64,000 nucleotides of DNA. Origin: Zoogloea sp016790385. GTDB lineage: Bacteria; Pseudomonadota; Gammaproteobacteria; Burkholderiales; Rhodocyclaceae. The notes beneath the pieces were generated by a model. The model saw only the letters and a list, made by a program, of their open reading frames with translations, ran no database searches and had not been told where the DNA came from. Made by a program: the position numbers and the translations under genes. Positions 59,399 to 64,000 of this stretch are shown piece after piece; position 1 is the stretch's first letter, and each line of letters starts with the position of its first letter. The stretch lies in assembly GCF_041916735.1 (NCBI RefSeq), contig NZ_JAYRYY010000016.1; one strand, 5' to 3'.

Positions 59399-59907
59399 CG
59401 GATGAAGGATTGCATGAGGGCGAAGAAGCGCCCATAGAACTCGGCGTCGGTGACGGTTTCCTCGCCGACCTTGACCAGGGATTCGTTGTTGCCGCCGAAG
59501 GGCAGGGACAGGGAGCCGATGCCGGTAACGCTGAGGCCGGTGCTGGCGGAGCCGGCCTTGAGCTCTTCGCGCACCTGGCGCACGTTGGCGTAGACGGCGG
59601 AACCTTGTTCCTCCGACAGGCAGAACAGGCTGAAGGTGAGCTGGACTTGGGTGCCGCGGTCGGGCTGGAAGTACTTTCTGGCGCGAACCGATTCCGCCTT
59701 GCTGTCGTCGATCAGGTAGCCCTGGCTGAGCAGCGCCCGCCGGCCGGCCTCGCAGGCGGCGGTAGGGCTGACTTCGAAGGACTGCTCGTAGGGTGAGTCG
59801 GGCGCGAAATTCTCGAGCTTGTAGCTCTCATCCTTGGGTTTGGACGACAGGCTGCTGCACGCGGCAAGGGAAAAACTCAGCAGGAGGGCGGTAAAGCGGT
59901 GATGCAT
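59395..59907 (-). CDS. DUF2242 family lipoprotein
   Basis: 170 residues. A lipobox (LSFSLAACSSL, Cys at about 17) follows the signal peptide. The body PTAACEAGRRALLSQGYLID then RKYFQPDRGTQVQLTFSLFC matches DUF2242, a family of betaproteobacterial lipoproteins with no assigned role. It is 33 bases after polA and translationally coupled to mltB. Confidence 0.85.
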   Translation of the reverse strand: MHHRFTALLLSFSLAACSSLSSKPKDESYKLENFAPDSPYEQSFEVSPTAACEAGRRALLSQGYLIDDSKAESVRARKYFQPDRGTQVQLTFSLFCLSEEQGSAVYANVRQVREELKAGSASTGLSVTGIGSLSLPFGGNNESLVKVGEETVTDAEFYGRFFALMQSFIR

Positions 59908-59940
59908 GGGCGCGGGGTATTCAGATCCGGTTTTTCAGGC

Positions 59941-62670
59941 TCAATGGGCTTCGTCCCAGTTGATGCCGACGCCCACTTCGGCAACCAGGGGCACGGAAAG
60001 TTGCGCCACGCCGGCCATCAGTCTTGGCAGCTGTTCGCGGATCAGGGCGACTTCGTCGTCCGGCACTTCGAGCACCAGCTCGTCGTGCACCTGAAGAATC
60101 AGCTTTGACCTGACACCGCTGGCCTTGAGCCAGGCCGAGGTGGCGATCATGGCCTTCTTGATCAGGTCGGCGGCGGTGCCCTGCATGGGCGCGTTGATGG
60201 CGGCCCGCTCGGCGCCCTGGCGGCGGCCCACCTGCTGGGCGCGGATGTCCGGCAGGTGCAGGCGGCGCCCGAACACTGTTTCGACGTAGCCCTTGGTCTT
60301 GGCTTCCAGGCGGGTGCGCTCCATGTAGGCGGCCACGCCGGGGTAACGGGCGAAGTAGCGCTCGATGTAGTTGGCGGCGGCCACCCGGTCGATGCCCAGG
60401 TTCTTGGCGAGGCCGTGGGCGCTCATGCCGTAGATCAGGCCGAAGTTGATCACCTTGGCGTAGCGGCGCTGCTCGCTGCTCACCTCCAGCGGGGTGACGC
60501 CGAAGATCTCGCCGGCGGTGGCGCGGTGCACGTCCTCACCCTCGGCGAAGGCCTTCAGCAGGCCCTTGTCGGCGGACAGGTGGGCCATGATGCGCAGTTC
60601 GATCTGGGAATAGTCGGCCGAGACGATCTTGTGGCCGGCCGGGGCGATGAAGGCGGCGCGGATGCGGCGGCCTTCGGGCGTGCGGATGGGGATGTTTTGC
60701 AGGTTGGGTTCGGTGCTGGCGAGGCGCCCGGTGACGGCCACGGCCTGGCTGAAGCTGGTGTGCACCCGGCCGGTCTTGCGGTTGACCATCAGCGGCAGCT
60801 TGTCGGTGTAGGTGTTCTTGAGCTTGGCCAGGCTGCGGTGCTCCAGCAGCAGCTTGGGCAGGGGGTAGTCGTCGGCGAGCTGGGAGAGCACGTCTTCGTC
60901 CGTCGACGGCTGGCCGGTGGCGGTCTTCTTGACCACCGGCAGGCCCAGCTTGGTGAACAGGATCTCGCCGAGTTGCTTGGGCGAGCCCAGATTGAAGGGC
61001 TGGCCAGCCAAAGCGTGGGCTTCCAGTTCCAGTTCGTGCAGGCGGCGGCCGAGCTCCTCTGAGTGCTGGGCGAGCAGGAAGTCGTCGATCAGCACGCCGT
61101 TGCGTTCCATCTCGAAGAGCACCCGGGCGGTGGGCAGCTCCACGTCACGATACAGGGCGGCAAGCGCAGGTTCGGCTGTCAGCTGCGCGGACAGGTTGTG
61201 GTGCAGACGGAGGGTGATGTCGGCATCCTCGGCTGCGTATTCGGTGGCGCGGGCCAGTTCCACCTCGCCGAAACCGATCTGTTTGGCCCCCTTTCCGCAG
61301 ACTTCCGCGTAGGTGAGCGTGGTCATGCCCAGATGGCGGCTGGCGAGGGAATCCATGTCATGGGATTTGTCGCTTTCCAGGATGTAGGACTCCAGCAGGG
61401 TGTCCTCCGCAATGCCGGCCAGGGCGATGCCGTGGTTGGCGAGGATGTGGGCGTCGTACTTGAGGTTTTGGCCGAGTTTGCGATGAGTGTCGGATTCCAG
61501 CCACGGGCGCAGCCTGTCCAGAACCTCGGCAAGGGGGAGCTGGGCAGGGGCGTCGGGGTAGGTGTGGGCGAGCGGCAGATAGGCGGCTTCGCCCTCATTG
61601 GTGGCGAAGGACATGCCCACCAGGGTGGCCACCATGGGGTCGAGGCCGGTGGTTTCGGTGTCGAAGGCGGTGAGTTCTGCGGCGGAGATCCTGGCCAGCC
61701 ATGCGTCGAAGGCGGCCCAGTCGAGCAGGGTTTCATAGCCGCTACGGTGGGCGCCGGGCTCACCCTGGGCCTTGATGGCCGGGGTTTCGCCTGCCGCCGT
61801 AGCCGCCGGGGCGGGGCGGTGCACGCCTTCTTCCAGCTCCTTCAGCCAGCTCTTGAACTCCATGCGCCGATAGAGGGCGGCCAGGGCTTCCTTGTCGTCC
61901 TCCCGGGCGAGCAGGTCGGCCGGCTTGACCGGCAGGGTCAGGTCGGTGACCACCGTGACCAGCTTGCGGCCGAGGGGCAGGAAATCCAGGTGCTTGCGCA
62001 GGTTCTCGCCCACCTTGCCCCCCACCTTGTCGGCGCTGGCCACCAGCTTGTCCAGGTTGCCGTATTCGGTGAGCCATTTGACGGCGGTCTTGGGGCCGCA
62101 CTTCTCCACGCCCGGCACGTTGTCCACGGTGTCGCCGATGAGGGTGAGGTAGTCCACGATGAGATTCGGCGGCACCCCGAACTTGGCGGTGACGCCGGCC
62201 TCGTCCAGCACTTCCTCGCTCATGGTGTTTACCCAGCGCACACCGGGCTGCACGAGCTGGGTCAGATCCTTGTCGCCGGTGGAGATCACCACTTCCCAGC
62301 CGGCCTCCACGGCCTGGCGGGTGAGGGTGCCGATGACGTCGTCGGCCTCCACGCCCTCTTCCATCAGCAGGGGCCAGCCTTCGGCCTTCACGGCCTCGTG
62401 CAGGGGTTCGATCTGGGCGCGCAGGTCGTCGGGCATGGGCGGGCGCTGGGCTTTGTAGTCGGGAAACCAGTCGTCCCGGAAGGTCTTGCCCTTGGCATCA
62501 AAGACGCAGGCCCGATACTCCGCCTTGTAGTCGGATTCGAGGCGACGTAGCATGGACAGCACCCCGCGCACGGCCCCGGTCGGCTCGCCCGCCGAGTTGC
62601 GCAGATCGGGCAGGGCATGGAAGGCGCGGTACAGATAACTGGAACCGTCGACGAGCAGCAGGGTCGGCAT
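59941..62670 (-). CDS. polA: DNA polymerase I
   Basis: 909 residues from the ATG at 62670 (MPTLLLVDGSSYLYRAFHAL). The 5'-3' exonuclease has FDAKGKTFRDDWFPDYKAQR, GVEADDVIGTLT and STGDKDLTQLV. The 3'-5' exonuclease keeps AFDTETTGLDPM (DxE), so proofreading is likely active. The polymerase has motif A DYSQIELRIMAHLS, motif B RRYAKVINFGLIYG and motif C LQVHDELVLEVP. The open frame extends 77 codons further upstream, but those are antisense to the LOG gene. First gene of a six-gene operon. Confidence 0.97.
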   Translation of the reverse strand: MPTLLLVDGSSYLYRAFHALPDLRNSAGEPTGAVRGVLSMLRRLESDYKAEYRACVFDAKGKTFRDDWFPDYKAQRPPMPDDLRAQIEPLHEAVKAEGWPLLMEEGVEADDVIGTLTRQAVEAGWEVVISTGDKDLTQLVQPGVRWVNTMSEEVLDEAGVTAKFGVPPNLIVDYLTLIGDTVDNVPGVEKCGPKTAVKWLTEYGNLDKLVASADKVGGKVGENLRKHLDFLPLGRKLVTVVTDLTLPVKPADLLAREDDKEALAALYRRMEFKSWLKELEEGVHRPAPAATAAGETPAIKAQGEPGAHRSGYETLLDWAAFDAWLARISAAELTAFDTETTGLDPMVATLVGMSFATNEGEAAYLPLAHTYPDAPAQLPLAEVLDRLRPWLESDTHRKLGQNLKYDAHILANHGIALAGIAEDTLLESYILESDKSHDMDSLASRHLGMTTLTYAEVCGKGAKQIGFGEVELARATEYAAEDADITLRLHHNLSAQLTAEPALAALYRDVELPTARVLFEMERNGVLIDDFLLAQHSEELGRRLHELELEAHALAGQPFNLGSPKQLGEILFTKLGLPVVKKTATGQPSTDEDVLSQLADDYPLPKLLLEHRSLAKLKNTYTDKLPLMVNRKTGRVHTSFSQAVAVTGRLASTEPNLQNIPIRTPEGRRIRAAFIAPAGHKIVSADYSQIELRIMAHLSADKGLLKAFAEGEDVHRATAGEIFGVTPLEVSSEQRRYAKVINFGLIYGMSAHGLAKNLGIDRVAAANYIERYFARYPGVAAYMERTRLEAKTKGYVETVFGRRLHLPDIRAQQVGRRQGAERAAINAPMQGTAADLIKKAMIATSAWLKASGVRSKLILQVHDELVLEVPDDEVALIREQLPRLMAGVAQLSVPLVAEVGVGINWDEAH

Positions 62671-62728
62671 GGGCAATCGGGGAGGGCCGGGCACGCCGGG
62701 CCTCCCGCACTCCTCAATCAGAAAAATA

Positions 62729-63454
62729 ATGACTGCTAAAGACAAACTTCCCCGGATGGCGCCGAGCACGGCGGCCCAGAATTTCACGGCCAGGGAGTCG
62801 TGGCGGATTTTCGGGATTATGGCAGAGTTCGTTGAGGCCACTGAACGCCTCAAGCCCATCCGCCCGGCGGTGTCCATCTTCGGCAGCGCCCGCACCCGCA
62901 TCGACCATCCCTACTACGCCAAGACCGAGCGCATCGCCCGCCTGCTCTCCGATGCGGGCTTTGCGGTGATCTCCGGCGGCGGCCCGGGCATCATGGAGGC
63001 GGCCAACAAGGGCGCCTACTTCGGCAAGTCACCCAGCGTAGGGCTCAACATCCAGCTGCCCATGGAGCAGCAGGCCAACCCCTACCAGGACATCTCCCAG
63101 ACCTTCCAGCACTTCTTCGCCCGCAAGTTCATGTTCGTCAAGTTCGCCACGGCCTACGTGGTGATGCCCGGCGGCTTTGGCACCCTGGATGAACTGCTGG
63201 AGGCGATGACTCTGATCCAGACCGGCAAGAGCCGCAAGATCCCGGTAATCCTGGTGCACGAAGCTTTCTGGCGCGGGTTGATCGACTGGTTCAAGGACCG
63301 GCTGGTGGAAGAGGGGATGATCAACCCGGATGACCTTGATCTGGTGCAGGTCATCGACGAACCGGAAAAGGTGGTGGACGCGATCTTCGACCACTACCAG
63401 AGCCGCGGCTTCCTGCCCCTGCCCGAGGAGCACGAGCTCATGCTCAACCTGTAG
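62729..63454 (+). CDS. LOG-family protein (TIGR00730-like)
   Basis: 241 residues from the ATG at 62729. SGGGPGIMEAANKGA and PGGFGTLDELLEAMTLIQTG (the PGGxGTxxE signature) define the LOG/lysine-decarboxylase-like fold. Members hydrolyse nucleotide 5'-monophosphates, in plants releasing cytokinins. Bacterial roles vary. It is divergent from polA with 58 bases between starts. RNA-level coordination with the downstream DUF2782 gene is likely (45-base gap). Confidence 0.9.
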   Translation: MTAKDKLPRMAPSTAAQNFTARESWRIFGIMAEFVEATERLKPIRPAVSIFGSARTRIDHPYYAKTERIARLLSDAGFAVISGGGPGIMEAANKGAYFGKSPSVGLNIQLPMEQQANPYQDISQTFQHFFARKFMFVKFATAYVVMPGGFGTLDELLEAMTLIQTGKSRKIPVILVHEAFWRGLIDWFKDRLVEEGMINPDDLDLVQVIDEPEKVVDAIFDHYQSRGFLPLPEEHELMLNL

Positions 63455-63499
63455 CCGGACGGCGAAGGGTTACAATCGCGGCATAGCCAGGAGATCAAA

Positions 63500-63838
63500 A
63501 TGCCCCGCGCACCTTACATTGCAGCCCTGCTGTTGGCCCTTGCCGCCCCGGCCTGGGCGCAGCAGCCCCCCAAGCTCGAACCCCTTCCCGAACCACCGCC
63601 CCCGCCGCCCGGCATGGAGCTTGACCAGGCCGCCGAGCCGCAGGTGACGATCACGAAGAAGGGCGAGGACACGGTGGAGGAATACCGGGTCAATGGGCAG
63701 CTCTACATGCTCAAGGTCACCCCGCCCGGCGGCGTGCCCTACTACCTCTACGATGACGTCGGCAACGGCGACTTCACCCGCCGCGACGCCCAGGACAGCG
63801 GCGTGCGGGTGCCCAAGTGGGTGATCAAGCGCTGGTAG
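63500..63838 (+). CDS. DUF2782 family exported protein
   Basis: 112 residues with a signal peptide (YIAALLLALAAPAWA). A Pro-rich spacer (LEPLPEPPPPPPG) precedes the conserved DUF2782 body EEYRVNGQLYMLKVTPPGGV with YYLYDD and an end VPKWVIKRW. Family of unknown function often encoded near polA in this group of bacteria. It ends 88 bases before a strong hairpin. Confidence 0.88.
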   Translation: MPRAPYIAALLLALAAPAWAQQPPKLEPLPEPPPPPPGMELDQAAEPQVTITKKGEDTVEEYRVNGQLYMLKVTPPGGVPYYLYDDVGNGDFTRRDAQDSGVRVPKWVIKRW

Positions 63839-63926
63839 GGTACACCAGCTGCGTTGGCAAGACTTGTAGGGGCGACTGAAGAGGGTGTTGTAAAACACTT
63901 CTGCCCGCCGAACGTCACGCCACGGC

Positions 63927-63962
63927 CCGCGCCCCCGCGAATCCTCCGCCGCGGGGGCGCGG
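63927..63962. terminator. Terminator-like hairpin, 13-bp stem
   Basis: CCGCGCCCCCGCG and CGCGGGGGCGCGG are perfect arms around a ten-base loop, after the DUF2782 gene. No T run is seen on either strand, and a gene from the right might also use it. Confidence 0.6.
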
Positions 63963-64000
63963 ATCGGCACCGGTCGTTGACTCTCCGGCGCATGGCTCGC

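Noticed and set aside
1..64000. CRISPR array, tRNA or rRNA genes
   Set aside because: I found no regularly spaced repeats with unique spacers and no cloverleaf or rRNA-like segments. A covariance search would be decisive.

Overview
The window reads as chromosome of a high-GC betaproteobacterium, most likely Rhodocyclales or a close relative. This is inferred from gene families and codon use, not from any rRNA. The lineage cues are a PEP-CTERM exported protein, a CHASE2 histidine kinase paired with a LysM/FecR protein, a very long DUF3683-type FAD/Fe-S oxidoreductase, a DUF2782 gene next to a LOG-family gene, and third positions dominated by G or C. I see no rRNA, tRNA or CRISPR array.

Layout. 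0-13 kb is core chromosome: an AsmA-like 5' fragment; the CHASE2 kinase, FecR/LysM protein and OmpR-type regulator with mscL between them; an MBL hydrolase; pyrE divergent from exonuclease III; an outer-membrane protein; an Lrp regulator divergent from a LysE exporter; an L,D-transpeptidase-like protein; and an SpmAB-like membrane protein. 13-22.4 kb is an accessory defence island. It holds two overlapping DUF262 genes (one with a DUF1524 HNH domain), an IS21-type end that truncates an adenine methyltransferase, a candidate PD-(D/E)XK nuclease overlapping that methyltransferase, a tyrosine-recombinase remnant and a hipBA module with a palindromic operator.

22.4-43.7 kb returns to core: ilvA divergent from a RidA protein; the FAD/Fe-S oxidoreductase; a PEP-CTERM gene and a periplasmic carbonic anhydrase converging on an 18-bp-stem terminator; a corrinoid cluster (a degenerate CobL-like protein with a 240-residue disordered leader, cobA, cobB/cbiA); an ABC transporter/LolA-like/outer-membrane operon divergent from an AraC regulator; a class A penicillin-binding protein, an aspartic protease and a PanE-type reductase. 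44-55.4 kb is a decayed Mu-like prophage. It keeps a tape measure, tail chaperone, Mor activator, DUF935 portal, DUF3102 protein, a HEPN-domain protein and a short gp27-like gene. Transposase, large terminase, head and baseplate genes are absent. The stretch is rich in palindromes and phased repeats.

55.8-64 kb is core again: polA, DUF2242 lipoprotein, mltB-like, queF, murB and a small membrane protein in one tight operon, then LOG and DUF2782 genes in the opposite direction.

How the parts fit. The kinase, FecR protein and regulator look like one envelope-sensing unit, with mscL, the murein enzymes and the penicillin-binding protein serving the same compartment. RidA protects against the reactive product of IlvA-type enzymes. 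Both accessory blocks combine phage-related and anti-phage genes with mobile-element scars. The observations most worth following are the two-copy covarying palindrome repeat at 52.8-53.1 kb, the degenerate CobL protein, the methyltransferase/nuclease pair cut by IS21, and the HEPN gene in the prophage remnant.
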